Of a stretch of DNA of 64,000 nucleotides, positions 40,389-52,392 are shown piece after piece (the first letter of the stretch is position 1; each line of letters opens with the position of its first letter). Location: NCBI GenBank assembly GCA_025766275.1, contig JAFKAC010000015.1, forward strand, positions 1,116,001 to 1,180,000, written 5' to 3'. The notes beneath the pieces were generated by a model. That model made no database searches and was not told where the DNA came from. It saw only the letters and a list, made by a program, of their open reading frames with translations. The DNA is from Lactarius indigo. Lineage: Eukaryota; Basidiomycota; Agaricomycetes; Russulales; Russulaceae. Made by a program: the position numbers and the translations under genes.

Positions 40389-43061
40389 CTACACAGACGC
40401 AAGATCCTTTAAGACGTCGGTTCACGTCATTGACTGATACTCAGCCGGAGTTTTGGATTTACAACGCACCTTCTCAATCAATTTCCGTGCAATTGGGTGG
40501 AATTCTTCTTTTGACCGCACAAAATACTCCTTCGCGAGAGTCGAATCGACTCGACCAGCCGCCCGAAATGTAGGGCGGCAAAATTTCATGCGGCCCTTGA
40601 CTACACCTGTGCCATCACGACCGGTTACCCATTTGAGTGCGTGACTGGCAAAGTCGACAGCTGCCGACGATTGAGGTTCCTTCAGCGCAATATTGTAGAA
40701 CCGCAGGCGAATCTCAGCATTCGGTGAAGTAGCCACGTCGTAGAGCGCGCCGAGGTGTTCTATATGGGCTGAGGGTAAAGGTGTGTACGCCGCAAGGCGT
40801 TCGAGGAACACAACTACAATAAAGTAAGGAATTGAGATTTGATAATACTGTCGATATCTCACTCTTTTGGTTTGAGTTGTAGCCTTCCACGTCTGATGCC
40901 GCAAAATCTAACTTGTTCACATCGGAGATGGTCCGCGAGGCGTCCCATCGCGCGGCAAGACTATAGGCAGACTCCGCAAGGGAAGTGTCATACGAGGGTT
41001 CCACCGGAAGCTTCAAGCCTTCGCCGTAAAACCATTTCTGAAAAACAGGTCAGTCAACTATCTGCAGATAGTACATTTGAATAAAGGTAAACTCGCATCC
41101 CAGTCCACGCTGTTTAGGGCGTCGAGCTTTTCTTGACCGCCATGGTTCTTGAAATACGCGTAAAGATGGGTTTTCCAGTCCCATGTAGTAATGCTTTTTC
41201 CTTGAAACGTTGAAACATAATCTCGAATGTAAGGAAGGAATACGTCCAATCCCCCCAACGTTTTTTCTGGGGATCTGTCAGATCCGAAAGCTTTGTAAAG
41301 AAAGGTAAGAGAGGGACACACCCAGGTATAACAAAAAGTTAGCGCCTTTCTCGTATGGGATGCTGCTGTACGCGTCGTCGGGGTCCTCGCCTGGCTCAAA
41401 ATCGATCACCAAACGTTGGTACTTTGGCCTATCTACGTAATTTCCCAAAGCCTCGTAAAGGGCCGTAGATCCGATGACGTATTGGAATCCTCGCTCTGCG
41501 GGGGAGTGTAGAAATTGTTGCAACAGGCGTTCGATGTATGTTGTCCACCCTTCATTGAGCCAAAAGTGCGTCGCTTCGGCATGTCTGCGTATGCGCTAAT
41601 TGTTAACCTAGCGGATGTATGTAAGCTTTTCATGGACTCACGTAACGCCATTTCCGAACCAAGAATGGGTGAGCTCGTGTACAACAACATCAACCAGCGT
41701 GCGGTCCCCGGCAAGAAGTGCTGAACAGGTTAAGCAAGAATAGATGGGCTATTTGTTGGACGCACTGGGAGTCAGGAAGGAAAGACAGGCGTTTTCCTTT
41801 TCTCTTCGTCAATGGAGGTTGCCGGGCTGAATGGTACACGACTCACCATGCCTCCATACGGGAACGATGGAGGAAGAACCAAGACATCGTAGACCCCGAA
41901 TCTGTAAGAACCTATAATATCTTCCTCTTTTGCAAGGAATCTAAGCGTAGTTAGATCCCCAATCGCGTGTTAGGTTAAATGAGACTATGATGACCTTCCC
42001 GTGTCCTCGCTAAATTCCCAGTAGCTAGCATCCAATAACTCCGGTTCGGCCCAGACCCCACTCTTCCAATTCCTTCCTTCGACTTCTGGGAAGGGCTTAT
42101 AACGCACATTCCCACTGGCGATGGCAACCAGATAGGAAGGTATTCCGACCGGCTACACCGTGTCATTTAGGTAAGATTCCCGACTCGGAACATCTAGACC
42201 GACCGTACCTGCGTGTATACGTAAGTCACAACATCCCTCCCGATAGTTTTCCCGTCGTGAGCAGGGCCCTCAGAGGGAGGCGAGACACGGATGGCCGACA
42301 GCAGGACTGGGAGTACGGACGCAACTTTTGCCGCATATGTCTAAGAGCAAATCAAGGTCAAGGAGAACCACACAACTTCTATCTGACCTACGATTTTAAG
42401 TGAAGGTGTGTCTGCGAATGCCGTGAATTCGTGGGATATAATCGCATCAAAGAATAATCCTCACCCTGTAACGGTGCCAGGGCTCGCGCATATATTGGTT
42501 GACATTGGCTAAACAGATATGAGAATTGCTTTCCTTGCGTCTGTCTGAAGGCCTTCCGCATGAATATACTGATGGATAAGAGTATCGGCTAAAATTTACT
42601 CCTTGGCCAGCCATTGAAGTGCTGTGCTGCCTTTCGTCGTTCGATAAGATATGGTGACCTTTACGATAGAATCTGCCTCGATTCTTGGTGCAAGGGGGAC
42701 GTGCAACGCCGAGCCCATTACTTTATGTCTTGCACCAAGGGTGAACTTCAATACTCCAACATCAATCGACATTCGAACAACCAACCAGACGACCTACTTG
42801 GACAGCACGTCCTTCCACCAGCACCTCGCTGATTTCCAGGTCGGCGGTGTCAAAGCTTTAGATGAGCATGGTCAATACGATTTCATGATTATGGCACATC
42901 GAAACAATATACATGACTTCTTCAACTCCACTTTCCTGGGCTAGGAGCGTGTGTGTTGCAGTTCCTTCTACGATCTGATTTGCAAAGTCTAGGGTCCAGT
43001 CAAAGTCGACATGTTTAGTGAAAATTTGGAGGTAGTTAGCTTGGGTGGTCGGATCTGGCAT
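40389..43061 (-). CDS. Leukotriene-A4-hydrolase-like zinc aminopeptidase (M1 family)
   Basis: The fungal relative of LTA4 hydrolase (yeast Lap2), a cytosolic M1 aminopeptidase. Seen: an N-terminal beta domain (NYLQIFTKHVDFDWTLDFANQIVEG; VKVTISYRTTKGSTALQWL; KQFSYLFSQCQPIYARALAPLQ), the zinc site VVVHELTHSWFGNGVT followed after an intron by HFWLNEGWTTYIERLL (HExxH-x18-E), and the C-terminal helical domain (NAEIRLRFYNIAL; GRDGTGVVKGRMKFCRP; EEFHPIARKLIEK). The last exon (40389-40406) gives DLASV after a 3' intron. About ten introns. The start is the ATG at 43061, directly before the conserved N terminus. Epoxide hydrolase activity is possible but not shown by the sequence. Confidence 0.92.
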
Positions 43062-43542
43062 ATCTTGAAACTGCAGACAAGATGGTTTGTGTCAGAAGAA
43101 GTTGGCGCAATCCTGAAATGTGCGGCCACGCATCACGTTCATGCATTATGGGCGCGTGAGCAGCCACCAGCACTTTGTACTTACTGGGATGAGCCTCACA
43201 TGGAAGCATGCCAAATCAGATTAATCAGACCTTGCACTTAAAAAGGAAAGGATGGCATCGATGCAGAGATCGATCAGACATGCAAATGTCCGCACTCACG
43301 TTACGGGGTATATTGTACTACTGTATACAGATAGGAAATGGAAGAAGTGTGTATATGTCCGTGAAATCTTTCTGTCCATGGCAACATACGTCAAAACTAA
43401 ATATACAGCTACTTCATAAGTTTTGGTTTGTGGTGATTAAACTCTGAATGAACATTGGGATACAACGGACGTAAGAATCGTAACAGAGTTAGTGTCGGGG
43501 TATCAGGCCAGGGCCATCAGGCGTGGTCTCTGCAGGACTGTG
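43062..43542. other. Gap upstream of the LTA4H-like gene
   Basis: About 480 bases holding its promoter and the 3' end of the next minus-strand gene. No gene is seen. Confidence 0.45.
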
Positions 43543-45038
43543 TCAATTGATCGGGTATGGTGCCCTCAAATAGATGCAGGGAAGGAATACCTTCGAGGTT
43601 CCACCGAACGCAGCAATAATGCCAAGACTTGCTCGACGCTTCGAGGCATGGATCGGCTGGGGCTGGTAGATATGAGGACTAGGCCACGTGGAAGGGAGAG
43701 GTCTCAGGGTCCCAGATCTTGGCTCGGAATTCTGTTTCGTTGAGACCGAGAGAAAGGACGTTGGTAGAACCGTCAAGGCCCCGTGGTGAATCAGATACTT
43801 CGGTGACATTTGCACAGCTGGGTTGTCTGTCGCCAATTTGGACGGAGATGGCGGTAAAGGTGGGGATGGATAGCACAGTCGTGGGGATGCAGGTCCGGGT
43901 AGGAGTGGATGCGGACCATGAACGAGATCGAGGTATTCCCGGACAGCATGTGCGTTGAGAAGAACTGACGGGGAAGATACACCAACTCCTGACTGAGCAA
44001 GGCGTTAGTGGTGAGTGGAGGCATATCTGGGAAACATACAAGCGGGGAACTGCAAATAGGTCGATCAAGCCAAGGCTCGTGACGGTCTGAGCCAGGTATG
44101 ACGATTTGTAGCGCTGGGCGCCGATGTGACGGACAAAATGAGAGTGGTGATCTCTGCTTCGTGTGTTCTGTGGACAGTTGTTGTCTCACTGCTCCTTTGT
44201 TAATTTGGGCTTCCGACGCAGGGAAAGTTGATCGTTTACCGTCAACGGTTGAGAGCCCAGAATCTGCAACGGTCCCAGATTTGATTTGAGTGCCTTCGTT
44301 ACCGGGTGGAGCATTCAATGACGAAAGGGGGGAGGTGCTCAAAGGTAGGGGAATGGGGAGCTTTCGCTCGAGTGGCGGTGGTGTTTCTGCCCCTGTTCGA
44401 AGGCAGGTCCGAAGTTGGCGTCGCAGGGACTCCAAGGCGGCATACTCGGCCTCACGCTCGCTATCTGAGTACTCATTCAGAATACGGTGTTCCACTTCAC
44501 GTTCCCACCGACGCTCGTAGAGGAACTGCTCTCTCCATCCTGCAGGCGCTGGTGCAGCAAATTGGGACCATGAGAGGTTGCTTTTGATAATTGAATTGAA
44601 GTCATCTTTTCTAGGAGGACCGCTGAAAGGAACTGGTTAATGCCATCAAGGACATCGGGAATAGTGCACATACAATAAATAAGAGAGTGGTGGGCTCAAA
44701 GAAGGACATAAGGAAGGTATTTGGATCGCGAGCGGGGAGAGTTTTTTAGGGCTCTCCTGGTGAAAATCCAGGTAGTCGATATAGCGCCGAGCGAGGTTGC
44801 CCACAAAACGCTTGAGCCGGCCACCATCCATCATAGCCTTGGCTTTGTGACGATATCGACTTGGCTGAGAGGAGAGAGTTCGTCGGTGTTCGGCACAGAA
44901 CCGCGATTGCCTCTCCCTCGCGTCTCTCATAATTAGTCGGATACTTGCGAGGCGAGCGGCCATGGTACCCTTGTCAGGTAGGGGGATACAGAAAGGGACC
45001 TCGAAGCATCTTTCCGGATCAATATAGTAAGAAGTCAT
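43543..45038 (-). CDS. Hypothetical protein, basidiomycete gene of unknown function
   Basis: Not recognised. The first exon opens with the ATG at 45038 (MTSYYIDPERCFEVPFCIPLP) and is Arg-rich. A 51-nt intron joins it to DDFNSIIKSNLSWSQFAAPAPAGWREQFL, followed by a charged, probably helical segment (YERRWEREVEHRILNEYSDSE; ALESLRRQL) and a Pro/Ser-rich disordered stretch. After a further intron near 44000-44030 the reading frame is uncertain: one choice ends at 43679 (WDPETSPFHVA), another at 43543. It has no predicted membrane segment or signal peptide. It lies 239 bp from RPA12 on the opposite strand. Confidence 0.5.
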
Positions 45039-45277
45039 TTTCGAAGAAAGTTGAACGTCCGGGACTTAGAGTCGGAGTTCTTAGCACGCCAGCGCGCGGG
45101 GGAGAAAGAATGGAAGGGAATAGCGTGGACATTTGAAGCCAAGGCCGAAGGAATATAAAGTCGAGGGAGAACAAGGAGGAGGGGCAGCGATCGCGCCCGG
45201 GAAACGGCCCGGGGGATGGTCTATTGTCCATTTGACGTCCTATTGTTTGTTGTTCGTACAAGGTAGTACAGTCCTCT

Positions 45278-45924
45278 ATGTCCACGCTCGCTCATAAGAT
45301 CGGTACGTGATCCGTGCAACCCTTTGGGCGATCCGTACCCTCACATCGATGAAGGGTCGCTTCTCTTCTGTCCACGTTGCGGCACGCTCCTCGACCTCCC
45401 ACTTGGTAATGAACCAAATGTAGTTTGCGAGCAATGTGGCCACGTCGAACCAGCGAGTTGTGTGTACCTACCTGCCCGTCCCTACTCGTCCTTGTTTGTG
45501 CGACCCTTCTGTGCAGCCTATGAAAATAGCGAGATCACGACCCACTCACATCCTGACGCATTCCCATCCTCGCTAAGGCAAAAGCGTAAGACGAAGACGA
45601 AAATCCATGAGGGTTCCGAGTCGCTATTAAAGGTAACCGTACATTGCCCTTCGAGAATCTGCAAGCATCCTACGTACTCTAGGTCGCCGAAACGTGTCCC
45701 GAATGCGGTCACACAGAGGCATACTCCAAGGAAATTCAGGTTCATACTCGTCGTGTTTTGGGTCCTCGAATATACTCATTTCGGTTCCCTAGATGCGCAG
45801 TGCTGATGAGGGGTCCACCATCTTGTACACTGTGTGTATTTCCAAGCTCTCCGTGCTCGGGTTCCTCACTTTGTTCGCTTGCCAGTGTGTCCAATGCAAA
45901 TATGGGTGGCGTGTAAACAACTAA
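45278..45924 (+). CDS. RPA12: RNA polymerase I subunit Rpa12 (A12.2)
   Basis: Rpa12 is the small zinc subunit of RNA polymerase I that supports transcript cleavage and termination. The start exon MSTLAHKIG joins to SLLFCPRCGTLLDLPLG..VVCEQCGHVEPAS, the N-terminal zinc ribbon (CPRC/CEQC). The C-terminal TFIIS-like ribbon is CPECGHTEAYSKEIQ, MRSADEGSTILYT and CVQCKYGWRVNN, joined across two introns, with the acidic D-E pair of the catalytic hairpin in place. Product about 130 residues, as expected. ATG 45278, stop 45922-45924. It ends 33 bp before the stop of OST5 on the other strand. Confidence 0.92.
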
Positions 45925-45957
45925 CCCTGAAGATACCCTCACATTTTGGGAGCGGTG

Positions 45958-46323
45958 CTACACATACACGCCCACGGAGCAGAAGAGTGCCACAACACCA
46001 AAACTACCCAGTGTGCTAGCTACGATCGCCACTAGCATCTCGCGTGTCGGGACTGTCGATTTTGGTAGGCTGTAGACATGTCGAGTAAGAATGGCACGTG
46101 GCGGTAGTGTAAAGATCACATACGTGGTGAAGTAAAAAGCGAGTCCAAAGGTTGCAGCGAGAAGAACGAATGCGAGATAGGAGAGGAAGCCAACTGGTAC
46201 ATAAGGAGAGAATGCTGGCGTGACACTGTGTAGGTGCTAGTGCCAGTAAGATAAACCGAAAAGAAGGAAAATGGAAAGTTCACATACCCTTACAGTGGCG
46301 TATGTCGCTGTTGAATCTGACAT
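45958..46323 (-). CDS. OST5: Oligosaccharyltransferase subunit Ost5 (TMEM258 family)
   Basis: A small subunit of the ER oligosaccharyltransferase that N-glycosylates nascent proteins. The spliced product is about 80 residues with two transmembrane helices: PVGFLSYLAFVLLAATFGLAFYFTT and EMLVAIVASTLGSFGVVALFCSVGVYV. The C-terminal G-V-x-x-L-F..VG-Y/V end is the TMEM258/Ost5 signature. Two introns: one after MSDSTATYATV, one at FTT|LPK. ATG at 46323, stop 45958-45960. It is too short and too spliced to show as one long open frame. Confidence 0.88.
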
Positions 46324-46636
46324 GGTCGTTTGCCCCGAAGTGCTTGAACAATAAATCCACGCGGGCTAAGTTGAGAGAGAGATGTGGAGCTGACGTAACT
46401 GAATGCCACTATGCCACCACGCATAGAGGCCACGGGTAGTGATGGCAAACACGTGTCATCAACACCATATCAACCCGGTTCTCGCCCCTTCTCTCTTGCT
46501 TTCAACGTCCACGATCCTCGACAACCTTACTCGTATATCTAATTCTCGTCGTACGTCGGTGCACGCTAGTGCCTTTCTGCCACTTGTGGTGGCCCCTGTT
46601 ACTCACTTCTCCTGACGGGTGCCTGCCACCTATTAG

Positions 46637-47346
46637 ATGTCGTCTGCCCAACAAAAAGTTCAGCAGCACCCCGCCTTCCAGCAAGCCCAAGCAAAGGCCA
46701 ATTATTACCTCGCTCAATTGGATAAAGAAGTGCGCATCTGTACTTTATGATTTATCTTCCTACAGATTCTAATTTTCCAACTACTCGTGACTTTTCCAGC
46801 TCTCCAGGTATCCTGTCCTCGTCAGCCTGGAGCAGCGTACTCAGGTACCGAAGGCATACGCCTTCATTGGTGCGGTCACCCTCCTCACCTTCCTTCATTT
46901 CGTCAACGCCCTCGCTGCTCCTGCCTCCAATCTGATTGGATGGGGTCTTCCCGCCTACCTCTCGTTCAAGGCCCTCGAGTCACCTGGTCACGATGATGAC
47001 GCACAGTGGCTCACCTATTGGATCATTTTCGGCTTCTTCAATTTTGCCGAGGGCTTTGCCCTTCGTGCCTTACTGTACTACTTCCCGTGGTACTTCTCAT
47101 TCAAGACGTTGTTCATCCTTTGGCTGCAACTTCCCGCTTTCCGCGTGAGTGCACACAATCTGTCATCTCACGAGGTTTCTGGTTGATTGAACTCTTTTCC
47201 AGGGTGCACAAACTGCTTATTACAGTGTCTTAAAGCCTGTTCTCGTGAATATCAGCCACCGCGCCAACTCGGGTCGCACGTTCTCCAACGACACAGTTAC
47301 GGCTGAAGGCCTGCGCGATCGCGTGGCTACAGCCGTATCAGAATGA
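46637..47346 (+). CDS. YOP1: ER membrane-shaping protein Yop1 (DP1/REEP, TB2-HVA22 family)
   Basis: A reticulon-like protein that bends tubular ER. About 195 residues: MSSAQQKVQQHPAFQQAQAKANYYLAQLDKE, then the TB2/DP1 domain with hairpin membrane segments (VPKAYAFIGAVTLLTFLHFVNALA; NLIGWGLPAYLSFKALESP; WLTYWIIFGFFNFAEG; WYFSFKTLFILWLQLPAFRGA), then AYYSVLKPVL and a polar tail. Two introns. ATG 46637; stop TGA at 47344-47346. It diverges from OST5 across 313 bp. Confidence 0.93.
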
Positions 47347-47849
47347 TTGCCTGACCGATCGAAGCCGCATTCTCGCTTGGAATAGACCTTTTTTTTTTTC
47401 TCCCTCTCGATGACCGATCGTTGATCCTGATCTAAACTTGCTCAACCGTTGTGTCTATGTCATATTCCGTACCTAGTATTGTCGTAGTTATTGAACATGG
47501 TTCGTGGGGTAATGATATTACACGCACTTGTTGGGCTACGTCACGACGAGCCTGATTGGGCCGGAAGACCCGATAATCGGTCCGTGGTGTTCGTATTTTT
47601 CGAGAAGTTAGAGGGGCCAAGCCATCATTTTCCTGTTCATTACCGGTTATTTTTGGTTCAATAAGTCCTGACAGCGCCGCTCTGCTGATACGTTTGATAA
47701 TCGCCTTTGAGTAACGCAGTCTTAACGCCCACACACCACACACTGCCCCTTCTCGGCCCTTATTAGTTCCTCTTTAGATCTCATGGCCATGCTTCGCTTA
47801 CTGGTGCCCCACCTCCACCCTCCTCCAGTCTCCTCTGGGGCCTCGTCTC
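47347..47849. other. Gap between YOP1 and the UNC93-like gene
   Basis: About 500 bases between two plus-strand genes: YOP1 3' UTR with a T-run at about 47391, and the promoter of the next gene. No gene is seen. Confidence 0.5.
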
Positions 47850-49942
47850 ATGTCGGGAAAATCCACTGAAAAGAACTCACCTGGACCTAAGGCAAACATC
47901 CAGGGCGATGAGTACTCTTCACCCAGTCCCCCACTAGTGGGCTATGCCAGTAGATCTAGCTATGTCGAGGACACGACATCTCAGTGTCCATACCCCGATG
48001 ACTCTGTACCCCCCAAAGGTCTCAGGGGCCTCTTCTATCATCCCCGCACACAGGTCGTTCTCCTCGGCTTTGTCTGCTTCATGTGCCCCGGTCTCTTCAA
48101 TGCCCTCAACGGCCTCGGTGCCGGGGGGCAGGATCGATAGCGAAACCAGCGCCAACGCAAACTCTACGTTGTATGCCACCTTCGCTGTAGCGGCTTTTTT
48201 CGCTGGGTCCGTTTCCCTTCATCCCCTCTCGTTCTTTTGAGGTTTGACGCCCACTAGTTCCATCAACAACGTCCTCGGCCCTCGGCTAACACTTTTTCTT
48301 GGAAGTTCCGGCTATGCCATTTACATAGGGTCCTACCTGTAAGCATCCCAGCACTATCTTGGTTGAGTCCTCACCCATCGCTGTTCCCAGCGTCGTCAAT
48401 ATCCACAATAACGCCGGGGGTTTCATGATTGCAGCCGGAGCCGTGCTTGGCTTGTGTGCTGGTTTACTTTGGACTGCCCAGGGGTCCCTTATGCTAGCAT
48501 ACCCAACCGAAGATCAAAAGGGAACATTTATTGGTATTTTTTGGTCCATCTTCAACCTCGGTGGGGTGGTTGGGGCTTCTGTCTCCTTGGGCCAGAATTT
48601 CCATTCAGAGGTCATTTGTCTTTATATCCTTCCGCTTGCTCCGTGCTCACATAATTTCTCTTCTCATCTGTCAGACAAATCGAGGTGCGCACTAATTCCC
48701 GTCTGTCTGTCCCCGTGACTATCTCACCATCATCTACTCTAGTTTCCAATGGCACTTATGTGCGCAAACCTTCCCTCTACTTGCGGACATTGCTCACCGT
48801 GTTGCGATAGATCGGCTTTATGATTCTTACGGGAATGGGCTCCCTCATTCCCCTTCTCATGGCGGACCCTGATAAAATGATCCGAACTGACGGCTCCAAA
48901 GTGACTACACCTCGTCACCCGTCCTGGAGGACTGAAATATCTGGCCTTTATGTCGCCCTGCGGACTGACCCAATGATCGTATTCCTTTTCCCAATGTTTT
49001 TCGCCAGTAATTGGTTTTATACATGGCGTAAGTCACCCCTAGTTTTCACGTCACATTTATCGAAGCTCAGTTGCTTCCGTAACTCAGAGTTTAACGATTA
49101 CAACGCTGCGCTATTCAACATTCGCGCGCGTTCGCTGAATAACTTAGTCTATTGGGTCTCACAAATCCTGGGCTCGGTGTCCATCGGTTTACTCCTGGAC
49201 CAGCACCAATTTCCGCGTCGGGCTCGCGCCTTCGCCGGTTGGTCGATACTTCTGACCTTTGTTTTGATTGTCCATATTTGGGCTTTCTTCTATCAGCGGT
49301 ACGTGTTCGGTCCGTCACGCGGCTGCTCACTAACCAAGTTTTTATGAAGAACGTACACACGGCAGTCCATGCCACCTGATGCATTCAAGATGGACATCTA
49401 CGACAAGGGTTACGCTGCCCATCTGTTTCTCTACATATTTTGTGGTCTCCTGGACTCAATGTGGCAGACAACGGCATATTGGATGATGGGCGCTATGTCA
49501 AATGACCCGGCAAAACTCGCATACTTCGCCGGCTTCTGTGAGTCGTTCTGGGCGGCAGCTTTATCCTAACTGGTACACGGACTAATTATTCCCCTCATTC
49601 AGACAAGTCAATACAGTCAGCCGGCGCCGCGGGCGTTTGGCGTGCTGATGCCATGAAAGTACCGTACGTAAAGCATGCATCTAACTTACCTTGGATATCG
49701 CATACTGATTTGGGTTCTCAGGTACATGAATCTCTTCCTGTCAACATGGGCACTTCTTATCGCGGGGTTGATCTTCTCATTGCCCATGATCCATCTACGT
49801 GTGAAAGACCACACCGATGTCGAAGATGAAGTCCTGTAAGCTCCTGTCGTCCCCTTTTAAAGAAATCGTTTTGACTCCTCGAAGCGCACACATGGACGAA
49901 TTTGATCGAGTCCTTCCACCAGATTCGGACGGGCGGCACTGA
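47850..49942 (+). CDS. UNC93-like major facilitator family membrane protein (one apparent frameshift)
   Basis: A 10-12 helix MFS protein of the fungal UNC93-like group, substrate unknown. Seen: a polar N terminus, VVLLGFVCFMCPGLFNALNGLGAGG, NANSTLYATFAVAAFF, INNVLGPRLTLFLGSSGYAIYIGSYL, FMIAAGAVLGLCAGLLWTAQGSLMLAYP, then GTFIGIFWSIFNLGGVVGASVSL, VFLFPMFFASNWFYTW, SQILGSVSIGLLLD, AHLFLYIFCGLLDSMWQTTAYWMMGA, YMNLFLSTWALLIAGLIFSLP and an acidic tail. About nine introns, some with exons below 20 nt. A run of six G at 48123-48128 puts the frame off by one; five G would give the family sequence GAGGRIDSET. ATG 47850; stop 49940-49942. Confidence 0.85.
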
Positions 49943-50284
49943 TGATTCGGATCTTGAGTTGCAGTCACTTTTTTTTACGTTTTTGACGAGGACTTTGTAT
50001 GTACTTAAATATCTGGCGAGTATTTATTCTGTTAATGGTAGCAATGGTTTGCGATTTCTCGTGGCTGGATATGTCGTGATATAGGACAAGTGATGTGAGC
50101 TGCGAAAAGAATGGGTATCTGTTATGGGTGGCGGTGTTGGAACTGTATATGTAATCAGGACGGAGAGACGGGATTTTCACAGGCGAAAGGTGTCGGTGTC
50201 GTGGTCGGTGTTGCGTAGACCTGATAGCGCTGACAAGATTGCATCAAAGATCGATCCTGGAAATTCCCGAAGAAGATCCAGCGC
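49943..50284. other. Convergent gap UNC93-like gene / DBF2
   Basis: About 340 bases between two stops. AT-rich near 49970-50100, as expected for 3' UTRs. Nothing else is seen. Confidence 0.5.
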
Positions 50285-52302
50285 TCAAAATATTGTAGCC
50301 AGCGCGCTCCTGTCGTTGCCACCGTCAACCATGGAATTGAGCGCTTTAACGCCAGGCCCATTTTTTCCAAACGTGAATCCAACCCAGACGCCACGCGCAA
50401 ACGGCTCGTCCTTCTCGCGGACGCGGTCTACGTTGCGTTGCTTCTCGCGCACCTCAGCGTACTTGGCCATATCATCCGGCGAGGTAAAATCGTCGTAATA
50501 TCCGGTGTCCTCGTCGGAGTCGAGGGCAGGTACAAATGGTGCCGGTGCACCTCGAAGATTATCCCATGGTGCTCCTTTGAAGAAGGGATGAGCGCGCACT
50601 GCATCGAGAGTGCAATATCGCACACTTGTGTGCGCGATCAGTCTGTTGGAACAAAGTGTCAGGCGAGGAGAACTTTAACGTCTCGGGTGGGGGGATCTGC
50701 ACCTAGTGATGGCATCCCAAGCGACATCAGTTAGATTGAAGATTAAGTCCTCGGGTTTATCGTACTCGGGCCGCCGCAGGACTTTGGTCCAATTCTTGAG
50801 GTTCGTCCACGTCTCTTCTGGTGTGCCGCCGCTGAACGGGGGAAAGCCTGCGAGGAACTCGAACAAAATACACCCCAACGACCAGTAATCCACCGCATAA
50901 GAGTAGGGCTTCCCGCGCAACACCTCGGGTGCCATGTAGTCCGGCGAGCCGACGATCGAATCTGCGTAGCGTAGATCCTCGCTCCGAATGGAACGGTATA
51001 GCGATCGCCGTTCCATCGTGGAACGGTGGACGATCTGATTGTCTTTTACTTTGTCGAGCTACGCGAATCGTCGTCAGTTTGACAGCGGAAATTCTGGAGC
51101 AGAGGCGCACTTTGATCTTGAGTGACTCGATACGTTTAGGGTTGAGGGCCCCAGTAGCAAGACCAAAATCTGTGAGTTTCACGTGGCCGGTAGAGTCGAC
51201 AAGGAAGTTCTGTTTCGGATGCGTCGCTCAAGGGAACCCAGAAGTAATCAATTTTTCCCGGACACACCTCGGGTTTAAGATCACGATGTATATAACCGAG
51301 CTTGTGCAGCTCGCTGACTGCGGCGAACATCTGGCAGATGTAGAAGCGTGCATGCTCTTCCTTGAGAACGCCTGAATTGTTCAACAACGTCCGAAAGTCG
51401 CCCCCAGGGACATACTCCATCGCGAGATATACATGCTCGGCATCTTGAAATGCATACAGAAGGCGAACAAGCCAGGGTGTTTTCGTCGCGGTAAGGATGT
51501 CTCGCTCCACAAGAACATGTCTAACCTAGACGGGTGATTTATCGTCGAGAAAGGCAATGTGTAGTAAAGATGGAGTGACGTACCTCATCCATTTTGAAGA
51601 GTGTTCGTTTACGCATCTTCTTTAGGGCGCATACTTCGCCGGTCTCTTGTTTGCGTGCCAGATAAACCTCACCATATCCACCCTGGCCGACCTGAGCTAT
51701 GATGTGGAACTGCTCCACACGCAGCTTCGTTCGCCTTCTTCTGAGGAGCACACGCTCACGACCGCAATAGGATTTAAACTCTTTGTGATAGTCTGCTGGT
51801 GCGAGGTCCCGCGAGGCGGTATCTTCGTCGAACTTTGTGCGACGTTCTTTTCGGTTATTAATGTAACCTAATAGTTGGAAATAGTAATCAAGGAAATCTG
51901 AAGGCGGAGATCAGGGCGGATTGTGTACGAGGGAGTATAACGGGACGTGCATAATTGGGCGACGGTGGACTTGCGGCGGACCTCGGATGATTCAAGGAGC
52001 TCGCGCTCCCACAGCTGAAAATTTCCATTCTTGAGAGTGGTACCAGAGCGCGCCGTGTTCATGTTGATGTCGTTGGAGAGGGTTCCTCTGGCAGTAGCCA
52101 GTGGCATCCGAACATCGGGAAGGCCAACAGCCGAGCTTTTGGCTGTATCCAGATAAATATGATCTCGCCGTGGTAAGCCTGCCATATCTGATCTGAGATG
52201 CTGGGTTCTGGTTGGGGCTGCTTGACGGTCTGTGTCGTGCAGTCTGACTTGGGTTGCTTGTGCAGTTCCATCGCGTACGTAAGCATTTCCAACTGATGAC
52301 AT
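50285..52302 (-). CDS. DBF2: NDR/LATS-type protein kinase Dbf2/Sid2 (mitotic exit / septation network)
   Basis: An AGC kinase that with Mob1 drives mitotic exit and septation. Seen: an N-terminal Mob1-binding region ([20 protein letters not shown]), the glycine loop [12 protein letters not shown], the catalytic Lys in [31 protein letters not shown], the catalytic loop YIHRDLKPE with N after an intron, [10 protein letters not shown], a long insert before the activation segment typical of NDR kinases, the activation site and APE in [28 protein letters not shown], and a C-terminal hydrophobic motif (WVGFTF) with the regulatory Thr. Start ATG at 52302; the frame is open upstream without ATG. About seven introns. 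Divergent from the F-box gene across 90 bp. Confidence 0.92.
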
Positions 52303-52392
52303 TCGCTCCCAAGGGCGAAGTCCGCTTCCCTTACTTAATGAAGCACTGTCGCCCCAGCATCCCACTTCACCAGCTTCACCATCTAGAATCCC

